From Pandoraea nosoerga (GTDB lineage Bacteria > Pseudomonadota > Gammaproteobacteria > Burkholderiales > Burkholderiaceae), in assembly GCF_902459585.1 (NCBI RefSeq), contig NZ_CABPSC010000011.1, forward strand, positions 1 through 64,000: a stretch of 64,000 nucleotides of DNA, in the 5' to 3' direction. The first letter of the stretch is position 1, and each line of letters starts with the position of its first letter. A program made the translations under genes and the position numbers. Below are positions 38,440 to 48,507 of this stretch, piece after piece. The notes beneath the pieces are model-generated. The model was not told where the DNA came from. It saw nothing but the letters and a program-made list of their open reading frames with translations, and ran no database searches.

Positions 38440-38786
38440 ATCAAATACTTGACAACGGGCAGCCCGTTCGCCGCCGCGCGCCGCCGCGGCGGGAATCGCC
38501 GGCGAACGGTATTACGGCAGGATCGGACGCATTTCGGCCCCGATGCCTGCCGGTTCGTCAACATTTTCGCAACATCGGCTGACGTTCTCCTACAGGGGCT
38601 CGTCAGCAACATTTGGCCGCGCCGGTTACAATCGTCGCTTGTCAAACGACCGGACGGCGGTCCCCCCGAAGGTACACCCGACTTGCCATCTCCCATGGCA
38701 CCGGGCGGTTCACGGAACGCGTGCATTTCGCGCCGTGGCCCACCGATTGAGACCGTCATCCCGGCCGACCTGAGCCGGAGAGCTGA

Positions 38787-39746
38787 ATGCAAGTCATCCT
38801 TGCCCAACCCCGCGGGTTCTGTGCGGGTGTCATACGTGCCATCGAGATCGTGGAACGCGCCCTGGAAAAATACGGCGCGCCGGTCTATGTGCGCCATGAG
38901 ATCGTCCACAACAAGCATGTGGTCGATTCGCTCAAGGCCAAGGGTGCGCGCTTCATCGACGAGTTGTCCGAGGCCCCTGCGGGCGCGGTGACCATTTTCA
39001 GCGCCCATGGCGTGGCACGCGTGGTCGAACAGGAAGCGCAGACGCGCGGGCTCAAGGTGCTCAACGCCACCTGTCCGCTCGTGACCAAGGTGCATATCCA
39101 GGGCAAGAACTACGTGTCGGCCGGGCGCGAAGTGATCCTGATCGGCCACGCGGGCCACCCCGAAGTCGAGGGCACGATGGGCCAGATCGACGGCCCGGTG
39201 CATCTGGTGCAAACCGAGGCGGACGTCGACGCCCTGCCGCTCGCGCTCGACACGCCCGTGTCCTACGTCACGCAGACCACGCTCTCGGTCGATGAGACTC
39301 GCGGTATCATTGCTGCGCTGCAACGTCGCTTTACCAATATCGTCGGCCCGAACACCAAGGACATCTGCTACGCCACGCAGAACCGCCAGACCGCCGTGCG
39401 CGAACTGTGCGAGCGCGTGGACGTGCTGCTCGTGGTCGGGGCGACGAACAGCTCGAACTCGAACCGCCTGCGCGAGATCGGCTCCGAAATGGGGCTGCCG
39501 AGCTACCTCGTGGCCGATGGCTCCGAAGTCGAGCCCGAATGGGTGCGCGGAAAAGCCCGCATCGGCATTACTGCCGGGGCGTCCGCGCCCGAGCGCATGG
39601 TCGAAGACGTGATCGACGCGCTGCGCCGCATCGACACGGTCGAAGTGACTCTCATGGACGGCATCGAGGAAACCATCCAATTCCGCTTGCCGTCGGAATT
39701 GACCAAAGACGAGCCGGCCGCCGCCCAACACGCGGTCGCCGGCTAA
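38787..39746 (+). CDS. ispH: 4-hydroxy-3-methylbut-2-enyl diphosphate reductase
   Basis: 319 residues with the three iron-sulphur cysteines C12 (PRGFCAGV), C96 ([11 protein letters not shown]) and C194 ([10 protein letters not shown]) and the conserved histidines in VRHEIVHN and FSAHGV. It makes IPP and DMAPP as the last MEP step. The 347 bp before it hold a -10-like TACAAT (38628-38633) and a short AACGGGC/GCCCGTT dyad but no gene I can support. It is followed 23 bp later by hpnH, so isoprenoid supply and hopanoid extension share a transcript. Confidence 0.96.
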   Translation: MQVILAQPRGFCAGVIRAIEIVERALEKYGAPVYVRHEIVHNKHVVDSLKAKGARFIDELSEAPAGAVTIFSAHGVARVVEQEAQTRGLKVLNATCPLVTKVHIQGKNYVSAGREVILIGHAGHPEVEGTMGQIDGPVHLVQTEADVDALPLALDTPVSYVTQTTLSVDETRGIIAALQRRFTNIVGPNTKDICYATQNRQTAVRELCERVDVLLVVGATNSSNSNRLREIGSEMGLPSYLVADGSEVEPEWVRGKARIGITAGASAPERMVEDVIDALRRIDTVEVTLMDGIEETIQFRLPSELTKDEPAAAQHAVAG

Positions 39747-39769
39747 CGCAACACGAACAGGAGCCGAAC

Positions 39770-40891
39770 TTGGCCATCCCCTTCCTGCAACAGGCGTATG
39801 TTGGCGCCTACCTGATGAAGCAGCGCCTCAAGGGCAACAAGCGTTACCCGCTGGTGCTGATGCTCGAACCGCTGTTTCGCTGCAACCTGGCCTGCTCGGG
39901 CTGCGGCAAGATCGACTACCCGGACCCCATCCTGAACCAGCGCGTCTCGCTCAAGGAGTCGCTCGAGGCGGTCGACGAGTGCGGCGCGCCGGTGGTGTCC
40001 ATCGCGGGCGGCGAACCGTTGCTGCACAAGGAAATGCCGCAAATCGTCAAGGGCATCATCGCGCGCAAGAAGTTCGTCTATTTGTGCACCAACGCCCTGC
40101 TGCTCGAGAAGAAGATCGACGACTACGAGCCGAGCCCGTTCTTCGTCTGGTCGATTCACCTCGACGGCGACCGCGAAATGCATGACGCCGCGGTCTCGCA
40201 AGAAGGCGTGTACGACCGTGCCGTGGCGGCCATCAAGCTGGCCAAGTCGCGCGGCTTTCGCGTGAACATCAACTGCACGCTGTTCAACAACGCCGATCCC
40301 GAGAAGGTCGCCAAGTTCTTCGATTCGACCAAGGATCTGGGCCTCGACGGCATTACCGTGTCGCCGGGCTACGCCTACGAGCGCGCGCCGGATCAGCAGC
40401 ACTTCCTGAACCGCTCGAAGACCAAGCAGCTCTTTCGCGACATTCTCAAGCGCGGCAACGGCGGCAAGAAGTGGTCGTTCAGCCAGTCGAGCCTGTTTCT
40501 CGACTTCCTGGCCGGCAACCGCTCGTACCACTGCACCCCATGGGGCAACCCCACGCGCACCGTGTTCGGCTGGCAGCGTCCGTGCTACCTGCTGGGCGAA
40601 GGCTATGCCAAGACGTACACCGAGTTGATGGAAACCACCGACTGGGACAAGTACGGCGTGGGCAATTACGAAAAGTGCGCCGACTGCATGGTGCACAGCG
40701 GCTTCGAAGCCACGGCCGTCAACGAGACGATGTCGCACCCGCTGCGCGCGCTCGGCGTGGCGCTCAAGGGCGTGCGCACCGAAGGCCCGATGGCCGAGGA
40801 CGTCTCGTTCGCCAGGCAGCGTCCGGCCGAGTACGTCTTCTCGAAGCACGTCGAGATCAAGCTCGACGAACTGCGCCGGGCCAAGGCATAA
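39770..40891 (+). CDS. hpnH: Adenosyl-hopene transferase HpnH, radical SAM
   Basis: 373 residues. The radical SAM cluster C38-x3-C42-x2-C45 (FRCNLACSGCG) is intact, followed by IAGGEPLLH and a C-terminal Cys-rich segment near CTPWG and CADCMVHSG. HpnH adds a 5'-deoxyadenosyl radical from SAM to diploptene to give adenosylhopane, the first step to C35 hopanoids. The start is TTG at 39770, set by ACAGGAGCC in front and by the family N-terminus MAIPFLQQAYVGAYLMKQR. hpnA starts directly after its stop. Confidence 0.95.
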   Translation: MAIPFLQQAYVGAYLMKQRLKGNKRYPLVLMLEPLFRCNLACSGCGKIDYPDPILNQRVSLKESLEAVDECGAPVVSIAGGEPLLHKEMPQIVKGIIARKKFVYLCTNALLLEKKIDDYEPSPFFVWSIHLDGDREMHDAAVSQEGVYDRAVAAIKLAKSRGFRVNINCTLFNNADPEKVAKFFDSTKDLGLDGITVSPGYAYERAPDQQHFLNRSKTKQLFRDILKRGNGGKKWSFSQSSLFLDFLAGNRSYHCTPWGNPTRTVFGWQRPCYLLGEGYAKTYTELMETTDWDKYGVGNYEKCADCMVHSGFEATAVNETMSHPLRALGVALKGVRTEGPMAEDVSFARQRPAEYVFSKHVEIKLDELRRAKA

Positions 40892-41887
40892 ATGCCCTCG
40901 CGTGTGCTGGTGACCGGCGCCTCCGGGTTCGTCGGTTCTGCGGTGGCACGCACGGCGCTCGCACGCGGTCACGAGGTTCGCCTGCTGGTGCGCGGCACCA
41001 GTCCGCGGGCGAACCTTGCCGACCTGCCTGTCGAAGTCGTGGAAGGCGACATGCGCGACGCCGCGTCGATGCAGCGCGCGCTCGAAGGCATCGACGCCCT
41101 GCTGCATGTCGCCGCCGACTATCGCCTGTGGGCGAAAGATCCCAACGACATCATGCGTGCCAATATCGACGGCACGCGCACGGTAATGGAAGCGGCGTTG
41201 CGCGCCGGCGTCCGGCGCGTGGTGTACACGAGCAGCGTTGCCACGCTGCGCGTGCATGACGCCACCGGTCCCGTCGACGAAACCTCCCCGAACGACGAAG
41301 CCACGACCATCGGCGTGTACAAGCGCAGCAAGGTCGCAGCCGAGCGTCTGGTCGAGCGGATGATCGCGAACGACGGCCTGCCCGCCGTGATCGTCAATCC
41401 GTCCACGCCCATCGGGCCGCGCGACATCAAACCCACGCCCACGGGCCGCATCATCGTCGAGGCCGCCCAGGGCAAGATTCCGGCCTTCGTCGACACGGGG
41501 CTGAACCTCGTGCACGTCGACGATTGCGCCGAAGGTCACCTTCTCGCGCTCGAGCGCGGCCGCATCGGCGAGCGCTACATTCTCGGCGGCGACGACGTCC
41601 TGCTGCGCGACATGCTCGCCACCATTGCCGGGATGGTCGGCCGCAAGGCCCCCACCATCTCGCTGCCGCGCTGGCCGCTGTACCCGCTCGCGATGGCGGC
41701 GCAAGGCGTGGCGCGCTTCACGGGCAAAGAACCGTTCGTCACGGTCGATGGCCTGAAGATGTCGCGCTATCACATGTTCTTCTCCTCCGAGAAGGCAAGG
41801 CGCGAGTTGGGCTACACCGCCCGTCCCTATGCCGACGGCTTGCGCGACGCGCTCGCCTGGTTCGGCTCTGCCGGATATCTGTCATGA
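40892..41887 (+). CDS. hpnA: HpnA, NAD-dependent epimerase/dehydratase family
   Basis: 331 residues, extended SDR fold: RVLVTGASGFVGSAVARTAL at residues 4-23, YTSSVATLRV, and the active pair in VYKRSKVAAERL. The family is the hopanoid-associated sugar epimerase HpnA, whose precise substrate remains unproven. Start directly follows the hpnH stop, and the end overlaps hpnB by ATGA. Confidence 0.93.
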   Translation: MPSRVLVTGASGFVGSAVARTALARGHEVRLLVRGTSPRANLADLPVEVVEGDMRDAASMQRALEGIDALLHVAADYRLWAKDPNDIMRANIDGTRTVMEAALRAGVRRVVYTSSVATLRVHDATGPVDETSPNDEATTIGVYKRSKVAAERLVERMIANDGLPAVIVNPSTPIGPRDIKPTPTGRIIVEAAQGKIPAFVDTGLNLVHVDDCAEGHLLALERGRIGERYILGGDDVLLRDMLATIAGMVGRKAPTISLPRWPLYPLAMAAQGVARFTGKEPFVTVDGLKMSRYHMFFSSEKARRELGYTARPYADGLRDALAWFGSAGYLS

Positions 41888-43086
41888 CTGTTTTGGCCTG
41901 GATCGCCGCGCTCTCGCTGGCCATCTGGATCTATCTGCTGAGCTCGCAAGGCGGCTTCTGGCGTGCGCGCGAGCGCGACGACGTCGACGAAGACCGCCTG
42001 CCCGTGCCCGAGGCCTGGCCCGCCGTGGCCGTGGTGATCCCCGCGCGCAACGAGGCGCAATCCATTGCGCAGGTGGTCGAGTCGCTGTGCCGTCAGGACT
42101 ACGCGGGCCGGCTGCGTATCGTCGTCGTGGACGACCAGAGCAGCGACGGCACCGCCGGGCTCGCCCGCGAGGCCGCGCAGCGCGCCGCGGCCGAGGGCTT
42201 CGCGCGCCGCGTGGACGTGCTGAGCGGCCAAGCGCTGCCCGGCGGCTGGACGGGCAAGATGTGGGCGATCCGTCAGGGTGTCGCCTTCGCGAGCGATCCC
42301 GCAACGGACGACGACGGCATCGTTCCCGAGTACCTGCTGCACACCGACGCCGACATCGCCCACACGCCCGATAACGTGCGTCGCCTGGTCACGCGCGCCG
42401 TCGGCGACAGGCGCGTGCTCGTCTCGCTCATGGCGAAGCTGCGCTGCACCGCGTGGTTCGAGCGCACGCTGATTCCGGCCTTCGTGCTGTTCTTCCAGAT
42501 GCTCTACCCGTTTGCGTGGGTCAACGATCCGAAGCGCCGCATGGCCGCGGCAGCCGGCGGATGCATGTTGATTCATCGCCGCTCGCTCGAAGCCGGCGGC
42601 GGCATCGAGGCGATCCGCGACGAGATCATCGACGACTGTGCGATGGGGCGCCTGCTCAAGAAGCAAGGCCCGATCTGGCTGGGGCTCACCGAACGCGCGA
42701 CGAGCGTGCGTCCCTACGACAACCTTGGCGAGATTCGCAAGATGGTCTCGCGCACGGCATACGCGCAGCTGCAATACTCGCCCGTACTGCTTGCCGGGAC
42801 GATCGTCTCGCTGTTGCTCACGTTCATCGTGCCGCCGGCGATGACGCTCTTCGCTTCGGGCATCGCGCAATGGCTCGGGCTGTTCGCCTGGCTTGCGATG
42901 ACGCTCTCCTACCTTCCGATGCTGCGCTTCTATCGCCAGCCGTCGAGCTTCGGCCCCTTCCTGCCGGTCGTCGCCGCGCTCTACACGGTCTTCACGTTCG
43001 ATTCGGCGCTGCAGCACTGGCGCGGGCGGGGCGGCATGTGGAAAGGCCGTGCACAAGCACGCGGGCAGCAATCGTCGGACGCCTGA
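41884..43086 (+). CDS. hpnB: HpnB, hopanoid-associated glycosyltransferase
   Basis: 400 residues: an N-terminal membrane helix (VLAWIAALSLAIWIYLLS), a GT2-type catalytic domain (VAVVIPARNEAQSIAQVVES, VVVDDQSSDGTAGLA, LLHTDADIAHTP with the DxD-like acids) and three or more C-terminal helices. It is predicted to add a sugar to the hopanoid side chain at the inner membrane. It ends the rightward hpn run and is followed by a 10-bp repeat and a strong terminator. Confidence 0.92.
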   Translation: MTVLAWIAALSLAIWIYLLSSQGGFWRARERDDVDEDRLPVPEAWPAVAVVIPARNEAQSIAQVVESLCRQDYAGRLRIVVVDDQSSDGTAGLAREAAQRAAAEGFARRVDVLSGQALPGGWTGKMWAIRQGVAFASDPATDDDGIVPEYLLHTDADIAHTPDNVRRLVTRAVGDRRVLVSLMAKLRCTAWFERTLIPAFVLFFQMLYPFAWVNDPKRRMAAAAGGCMLIHRRSLEAGGGIEAIRDEIIDDCAMGRLLKKQGPIWLGLTERATSVRPYDNLGEIRKMVSRTAYAQLQYSPVLLAGTIVSLLLTFIVPPAMTLFASGIAQWLGLFAWLAMTLSYLPMLRFYRQPSSFGPFLPVVAALYTVFTFDSALQHWRGRGGMWKGRAQARGQQSSDA

Positions 43087-43090
43087 CCTC

Positions 43091-43150
43091 GCCCCAATCA
43101 TCCCCAATCATCCCCAATCATCCCCAATCATCCCCAATCATCCCCGATCG
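43091..43150. repeat. 10-bp tandem repeat after hpnB
   Basis: Six units: GCCCCAATCA, then TCCCCAATCA four times, and TCCCCGATCG. Four consecutive units are identical. Confidence 0.95.
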
Positions 43151-43191
43151 CACGACGGCACGACCGCACGCCAGCCACCGTCGCGGCCATA

Positions 43192-43230
43192 AAAAATGCC
43201 AGCCTGTCCTTGCGACACGCTGGCATTTTT
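43192..43230. terminator. Bidirectional terminator between hpnB and hpnG
   Basis: AAAAATGCCAGC and GCTGGCATTTTT form a perfect 12-bp stem with further pairing (TGTC/GACA) inside the loop. It serves the two convergent hopanoid transcripts. Confidence 0.93.
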
Positions 43231-43273
43231 CATCGATCGAATGCAGGCGGCACCGCCTCGCGCGCGGGCCGTT

Positions 43274-43969
43274 TCAGATACCCGCTGCCGTGGCGCCAAA
43301 GCCGGCGCCGAGCTGCAGCGCGATGGCCCGTCGCCCCGCTTGCATGGCCCGCTTCGCACGGCCGGCGTCCTGCCCCACGCGCAGCAGGGCCGGCAACTGG
43401 CGCGGATCGCCGGCGAGCGAGCGCAGCACGCCGACGACGTCGGCCGAGCCATCCGGGCGCATGCCGGCCAGCGCCGCCGGCGGCAACGACCGTTCGGCCG
43501 GATCGATCACGACACGGGCCGCGACGAACGGCAATCCACGCGCCAGCGCGACACGCGCCACGATATGGGACTCCATGTCGACCGCCGCCGCGCCGGTCTC
43601 GCGCGAGAGCGCCGCCTTGTCGCCGGCGGCGACGACGGGCGTCGCCACGCCGGCCAGGTCCGCGTGCAGCGCACCGGGCATGGCGCGCAGCAGCACATCG
43701 GCCCAGCCGGGGTGTGCAGCGTACTCGCGCGCCTGCTGCGGCATGTCCAGCACCTTGTGCGCAACGACCCACTGCCCTGGCTTCACCCCGGGAACGAGGC
43801 CGCCCGCGGTGCCGAAGCTCACGAGTCCTCGCGCTCCATGGCGAGCGATCGCCGCGTCCAGTTCGGCCGCAAGCGTAGCGTTCTGCGCGCACAGGACATG
43901 CACGCCGTCGCCGCGCGCGATACGCGCCTCGAACGGCATGCCGGTCACGACCAGGATGGGCGCGTCCAT
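43274..43969 (-). CDS. hpnG: HpnG, adenosylhopane nucleosidase/phosphorylase
   Basis: 231 residues of the nucleoside phosphorylase type: ILVVTGMPFEARIARGDGV, GLVSFGTAGGLVPGVKPGQW, AVDMESHIVARVALARGLPF (the purine/ribose Met-Glu motif). HpnG releases adenine from adenosylhopane. The ATG at 43969 lies 8 bp after the shc stop and follows GGGAGCGGT. The upstream extension of the frame is a shadow of shc. Confidence 0.9.
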   Translation of the reverse strand: MDAPILVVTGMPFEARIARGDGVHVLCAQNATLAAELDAAIARHGARGLVSFGTAGGLVPGVKPGQWVVAHKVLDMPQQAREYAAHPGWADVLLRAMPGALHADLAGVATPVVAAGDKAALSRETGAAAVDMESHIVARVALARGLPFVAARVVIDPAERSLPPAALAGMRPDGSADVVGVLRSLAGDPRQLPALLRVGQDAGRAKRAMQAGRRAIALQLGAGFGATAAGI

Positions 43970-43977
43970 ACCGCTCC

Positions 43978-46050
43978 CTACATGCCGCAGGGCACCGGGC
44001 AGTCGTTGCGCACGGTAAGGTTGCGGTAGCGTGCGAGCGCCCACAGCGGGAAGAACTTGCGATAGCCGTGGTAGCGCAGGTAGAACACGCGCGGGAAGCC
44101 TGTGGCCGTGTAGAGGGCTTCGTCCCACAGGCCCTCGTCGTTCTGCGTGTTGAGCAGATAGTCGACGCCGCGCTTGACCGCCGGGTGATCGACCTTGCCG
44201 GCGGCCATCAGGCCAAGCAGCGCCCAGGCGGTTTGCGACGACGTGCTCGGCGCGGCTTCGTAGCCCTTGTATTCGAGCTTGTAGCTGTCGCCGTCCTCGC
44301 CCCAGCCGCCGTCGGCGTTCTGAATCGAGATGAGCCACTGCGCGGCCTTGGCCATGGCCGGGTGCTCCGGCGTCAAGCCGGCGGCCTGCAGCCCGCACAG
44401 CGCCGACCACGTGCCGTACACGTAGTTCATGCCCCAGCGACCGTACCAACTGCCGTCCGGCTCCTGATCGTCGAGGATGTACTTCAGCGCCAGTTCGGCC
44501 GAGGCGCGGCGCGCCGGCGACTGCGGCAGTTGCGCGAGCATCGACAGACAGCGGGCGGAGACGTCCACCGTGGGCGGATCGAGCAGCGCGCCATGATCGG
44601 AGAACGGGATGTTGTTCAGATACAGGTGCGTGTTCTCCGGCTCGAACGCGCCCCAACCGCCGTTGCTGCTCTGCATGCCGATGACCCATTCGGTGCCGCG
44701 ATCGATCGCATAGCGCATCGGACGCGTGCTCTCGTCGACCTTGTCGCCCTCGAACTTGCCCGCGAGCTTCTCGTAGCGGTCCATGGCCATGGCCACGACG
44801 GCCGTGTCGTCCACGTCCGGATAGTGCGGATTGGCGAACTGGAACGCCCAGCCCCCCGGCCGCACGTTCGGACGGCGCGAGATCCAGTCGCCGCGCACGT
44901 CGAGAATCTGCAGCGGAATGAGCCACTCCAGCCCCTTGCCGGCCATCTCGATGGCGCGTTTGTCGCCCGTCTCGAGCAGCGCGTGGGCCGACAGTGCCGT
45001 ATCCCACACCGGCGACAGGCACGGCTGCACGTAGGTTTCGTGCTCGGCCGGCGTCACGAGCTTTTCCACGGACTTGCGTGCGATCGCGCGGCTCGGATGA
45101 TCCTCCGGATAGCCGAGCACGTCGTACATCATGACCGCGTTGGCCATGGCGGGATAAATCGCGCCAAGGCCGTCTTCGCCGTTCAGGCGCTCTTCGACGA
45201 ACTCGACGGCGCGCCGAATCGACTTCTCGCGCAGTTTCTTCGGGAAGAACGGATCGAGCGCGCGCAGCACATGGTCGACGCCGGCGAAGAACGTGAACCA
45301 GAAGCGGCTCTGATGCGGCGCACGCTTGGGCGGACCGACGTCCTTCGGGCTGCCGATGAACAGCTCGTCGATGTGCACGCCCTTCGGATTGCGGGCGCGC
45401 GGACGCCTGGCCTGCAGCACCAGCAGCGGCACGATCACCGTGCGGGCCCAGTACGACACCTTCGAGAGGTGGAACGGGAACCACTTCGGCAGCAGCATGA
45501 TCTCGACGGGCATCATCGGCACCGCCTTCCACTCCACCACCCCGTACAGCGCGAGCAGAATCCGCGTGAAGACGTTGGAATTCTGCGCGCCGCCATGCGC
45601 GAGGATCGCTTCGCGCGCGCGCACCATGTGCGGGGCGTCGATCGGCTCGCCGATCATCTTGAGCGCGAAATAGGCCTTCACGCTCGCGCTCATGTCGAAC
45701 TTGCCGTTATGGAACAGCGGCCAGCCGCCGTGCTCACCCTGGATGCGGCGCAGATACGCGGCGATCTTCGCTTCGAGCTCTGCGTCGACCTTCTCGCCGA
45801 GATGATGGCGAAGCAACACGTATTCGGCCGGGATCGTGGAATCGGCTTCGAGTTCGAAGAGCCAGTGGCCGTCGTCGTGCTGCAGATCGAGCAGCGCCGT
45901 GATCGAGCGCTCGATGCTGCTCTCCAGCGTCTGCGTGGCCATTGCCGTGCTCACCTTCTGGGCGAGCTCGGTATGCAGTTTGAGGTCCACCGCCGTGGCG
46001 GTGGCCGTGCGTCGCGCTTCCTTGTCGGAAGCATCGCGTATCGTGTCCAT
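43978..46050 (-). CDS. shc: Squalene-hopene cyclase
   Basis: 690 residues, full length. The catalytic acid motif is D412-V-D-D415 (HYPDVDDTAVV), and several QW repeats are seen (for example GGWAFQF, NGGWGAFEPENTH, DGGWGEDGDSYK, GLWDEALYTATGFP). It folds squalene into hopene and diplopterol at the inner membrane. The ATG at 46050 begins a 30-residue lead before the cyclase fold; a later ATG (MATQTLESS) is possible. It lies 79 bp after hpnE in the leftward hpnD-hpnE-shc-hpnG operon. Confidence 0.96.
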   Translation of the reverse strand: MDTIRDASDKEARRTATATAVDLKLHTELAQKVSTAMATQTLESSIERSITALLDLQHDDGHWLFELEADSTIPAEYVLLRHHLGEKVDAELEAKIAAYLRRIQGEHGGWPLFHNGKFDMSASVKAYFALKMIGEPIDAPHMVRAREAILAHGGAQNSNVFTRILLALYGVVEWKAVPMMPVEIMLLPKWFPFHLSKVSYWARTVIVPLLVLQARRPRARNPKGVHIDELFIGSPKDVGPPKRAPHQSRFWFTFFAGVDHVLRALDPFFPKKLREKSIRRAVEFVEERLNGEDGLGAIYPAMANAVMMYDVLGYPEDHPSRAIARKSVEKLVTPAEHETYVQPCLSPVWDTALSAHALLETGDKRAIEMAGKGLEWLIPLQILDVRGDWISRRPNVRPGGWAFQFANPHYPDVDDTAVVAMAMDRYEKLAGKFEGDKVDESTRPMRYAIDRGTEWVIGMQSSNGGWGAFEPENTHLYLNNIPFSDHGALLDPPTVDVSARCLSMLAQLPQSPARRASAELALKYILDDQEPDGSWYGRWGMNYVYGTWSALCGLQAAGLTPEHPAMAKAAQWLISIQNADGGWGEDGDSYKLEYKGYEAAPSTSSQTAWALLGLMAAGKVDHPAVKRGVDYLLNTQNDEGLWDEALYTATGFPRVFYLRYHGYRKFFPLWALARYRNLTVRNDCPVPCGM

Positions 46051-46129
46051 GGCGTTCTTGCCCGTTCAAAGGCGAGTGAGCGGCGCTTGCTGCACGCCGC
46101 GGAAAAACAAAGACTTCAGAACAATGACT

Positions 46130-47383
46130 TCAGGCCGGACGCAGTTCGTCCGCCGCCCGGTTGCCGCTGCGCAATGCCCCTTCGATGGTCGCGGGCAGCC
46201 CCGTGGCCGTCCAGTCTCCGGCCAGCATGAGATTGCGCCAGCGCGTTTTGGTGCCGGGCCGGCGTGTGTCCTGCGCCGGCGTTGCTGCAAACGTGGCGCG
46301 CTTCTCGCGCACCAGTTGCCACACCGGCATCGGCGTGGCCGGAACCCGACAGGCCCGCGCGACCTCTTCCCAAATGCGTTGCGCGAGCGATTCGCGCGAT
46401 TCGTCGAGCAAATGGTCCGCGCCGCTGATCGTCACCGACAGCCGGTTCTCGAACGCGAAAATCCAGTCGCTCACGCCGTTGACCACGCCGATCATCGGCG
46501 GGCAGCCCGGCGGGGGCGGCACCTGAAAATGCGCGTTGACAATGGCGCGGTATTCGTCGGGCGTCGTCAGGCCGGGGACCAGCGACGCCGCGACGTTCGG
46601 CGGCACCGCCAGCACGACGGCATCGTCCTCACCGAGCGCTTGCGGCCCGTCGCCGAAGTCGATCGATTCGACGCGGCTGCCGTCGGCCGCGTAGCCCAGC
46701 GCCCGCACGCGGTGCTGCATCAACACCTGCGCGCCCTTCGCGTCCAGAAACGCCAGGGCCGGCGTGACGAACGACACGTCGAGCCCGTCGCTCGCGATAA
46801 GCGGATGACACGCCTTGCCGCCGGCCGCGAGCGTCTCGCGGATGACGGCGCCGGCCATCTGCGCCGAGCCTTCGGCCGGATCGGCATTGAGCACGGCAAG
46901 AAACAGCGGATGAATCAATCGCTTGTACAGCGTGGGTGGGCAGCGCATCGCGTCGGTCATCGTCGCCTCGGGACCGGCGCGCAGCAGCGGCGCGAGCGAC
47001 AGGTAATCCGACCATTTCGTGCCGGGCACGCGAGCGCGCCGATCGAAGATCCACCACGGCAGGCGACCCTCGGACAGCCGCACCGTCCAGCGCTCGTCGC
47101 TCTCGAGATCGACGAAAGCGAACTCGGCGCGGCCCGGGCCGGTGAGCGTATGTTCCGACCCGATGACGCGCGTGAATTCGCGCATCGCCGTATTGCCCGA
47201 GAGCACCAGGTGATTGCCATTGTCGATCACGGCGTTGAGCTGACGATCGAAGTAGGAACGGCAACGGCCGCCCGCCTGGGGCGCCGCCTCGTGCAGTACG
47301 ACGGCCGCCCCGCGCGAGGCAAGCCGGACCGCGGCGGCCAGGCCCGCAAGGCCGGCGCCGATTACATGAACCGTGCCCGCCAT
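46130..47383 (-). CDS. hpnE: HpnE, FAD-dependent hydroxysqualene dehydroxylase
   Basis: 417 residues; amine-oxidase type flavoprotein with N-terminal VHVIGAGLAGLAAAVRLA and the C-terminal FAD strand LMLAGDWTATGLPATIEGAL. HpnE reduces hydroxysqualene to squalene, the last of the HpnC/D/E steps. Its ATG overlaps the hpnD stop (ATGA), so translation is coupled. Confidence 0.93.
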   Translation of the reverse strand: MAGTVHVIGAGLAGLAAAVRLASRGAAVVLHEAAPQAGGRCRSYFDRQLNAVIDNGNHLVLSGNTAMREFTRVIGSEHTLTGPGRAEFAFVDLESDERWTVRLSEGRLPWWIFDRRARVPGTKWSDYLSLAPLLRAGPEATMTDAMRCPPTLYKRLIHPLFLAVLNADPAEGSAQMAGAVIRETLAAGGKACHPLIASDGLDVSFVTPALAFLDAKGAQVLMQHRVRALGYAADGSRVESIDFGDGPQALGEDDAVVLAVPPNVAASLVPGLTTPDEYRAIVNAHFQVPPPPGCPPMIGVVNGVSDWIFAFENRLSVTISGADHLLDESRESLAQRIWEEVARACRVPATPMPVWQLVREKRATFAATPAQDTRRPGTKTRWRNLMLAGDWTATGLPATIEGALRSGNRAADELRPA

Positions 47384-48231
47384 CAGAAGACCATCTGCCG
47401 CAGCAGCATCAAAATCAGGCGCCAGCGCGGCACACGTACACGCTCGCGCGGCACGGCGAAGCCACGCGCCACGAGCTTGTCGAGAATTGCACCGTAGGCC
47501 CGTGCCATGACGGCCGGGGCTATGACCATGCGGCGCGGATGGCGCGCCATGATGGCGCGCGCCTTCGCATAATGCTCGTGCGCCCGGGCGACCAGCGGTG
47601 CGCAGGCGAGGTCGAGCCCCGCGGCAACCACCTTCTCGGGCGTCGCGCCGGCGATACCGGCCTGTGCCAGCGTCTCGCGCGGCAGGTACACGCGCCCGAT
47701 GGCGGCGTCCTCGTCGATATCGCGAAGAATGTTGGTGAGTTGCAGCGCGCGGCCCAGATGATGGGACAGGTCGATGCCTTCCTGCTCCGGCATGCCGAAC
47801 ACTTTCACCGAAAGACGGCCGACGGCGCTCGCCACGCGATCGCAATAAAGGTCCAGCGTGGCCAGATCGGGCGCGACGATGGGCCCGCAGGCGTCCATTT
47901 CCATGCCGTCGATGACGGCGAGGAAGTCTTCGTGCTTCAGCCCGAATTGCCTGACCACGCGCGCGAGATTCGCGAGCGAGGGCGCGGGACGGCCATCGTA
48001 GAGGTCGGCCAGATCGCGTCGCCAGGCGGCCAGGCGGGCCATGCGGCTCGCCGACGTGTCGTCGCCGTCGTCGGCAATGTCGTCCACGGCGCGGCAAAAG
48101 GCATAGATCTCGAACATGCCTTCGCGCTGCGCGGGCGGCAAAATGCGCATGGCAGCATAGAAACTGCTGCCCGAGGCCACGCGAGCGCTGCTTTGCTCTG
48201 GCGAAATATCGATCGGTTCGGCGACGCTCAC
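47383..48231 (-). CDS. hpnD: HpnD, presqualene diphosphate synthase
   Basis: 282 residues with both Asp-rich motifs of squalene/phytoene synthases: RAVDDIADDGDD and LTNILRDIDEDA. HpnD joins two farnesyl diphosphates to presqualene diphosphate. I choose GTG at 48231 with AGGAG four bases upstream; an in-frame ATG at 48294 would add 21 residues unlike the family. It heads the leftward operon and is divergent from hpnC. Confidence 0.92.
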   Translation of the reverse strand: MSVAEPIDISPEQSSARVASGSSFYAAMRILPPAQREGMFEIYAFCRAVDDIADDGDDTSASRMARLAAWRRDLADLYDGRPAPSLANLARVVRQFGLKHEDFLAVIDGMEMDACGPIVAPDLATLDLYCDRVASAVGRLSVKVFGMPEQEGIDLSHHLGRALQLTNILRDIDEDAAIGRVYLPRETLAQAGIAGATPEKVVAAGLDLACAPLVARAHEHYAKARAIMARHPRRMVIAPAVMARAYGAILDKLVARGFAVPRERVRVPRWRLILMLLRQMVF

Positions 48232-48430
48232 GAGGCTCCTCGTCGTGCAGGGGAACGGGGTGACACCACGGAAAAACTCTGGGGATTCTTGCAAGGAGGG
48301 AAGTATACCGGGGATTGGCGCGACTTTCCCGCCAGAATCGGGAACGATAGCATAGAATCTCGGGGCGCCCGGGGCGGGTTTTCCGGTGTCTTTTGGCGGT
48401 TTTCCGCCCGTGTTCCCCCCTGTTGCGCAA

Positions 48431-48466
48431 CTTTGCCCCCGTTGCCCACGTTACCCGCGTTGCCCC
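48431..48466. repeat. 9-bp tandem repeat between hpnD and hpnC
   Basis: Four units around CGTTGCCCC in the 276-bp divergent gap. A -10-like TAGAAT (48353) is also present but without a good -35. Confidence 0.7.
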
Positions 48467-48507
48467 GTCAACGCCGCCGCGATGACGTTGTCCCTTTGAC
48501 GAGCCCG

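Noticed and set aside
38449-38477. TTGACA as -35 of an ispH promoter
   Set aside because: No -10-like hexamer at 16-18 bp; it lies in the hpnM tail region.
39743-41773. 676-codon open frame antisense to hpnH and hpnA
   Set aside because: Both sense genes are certain; the frame shows no recognisable fold.
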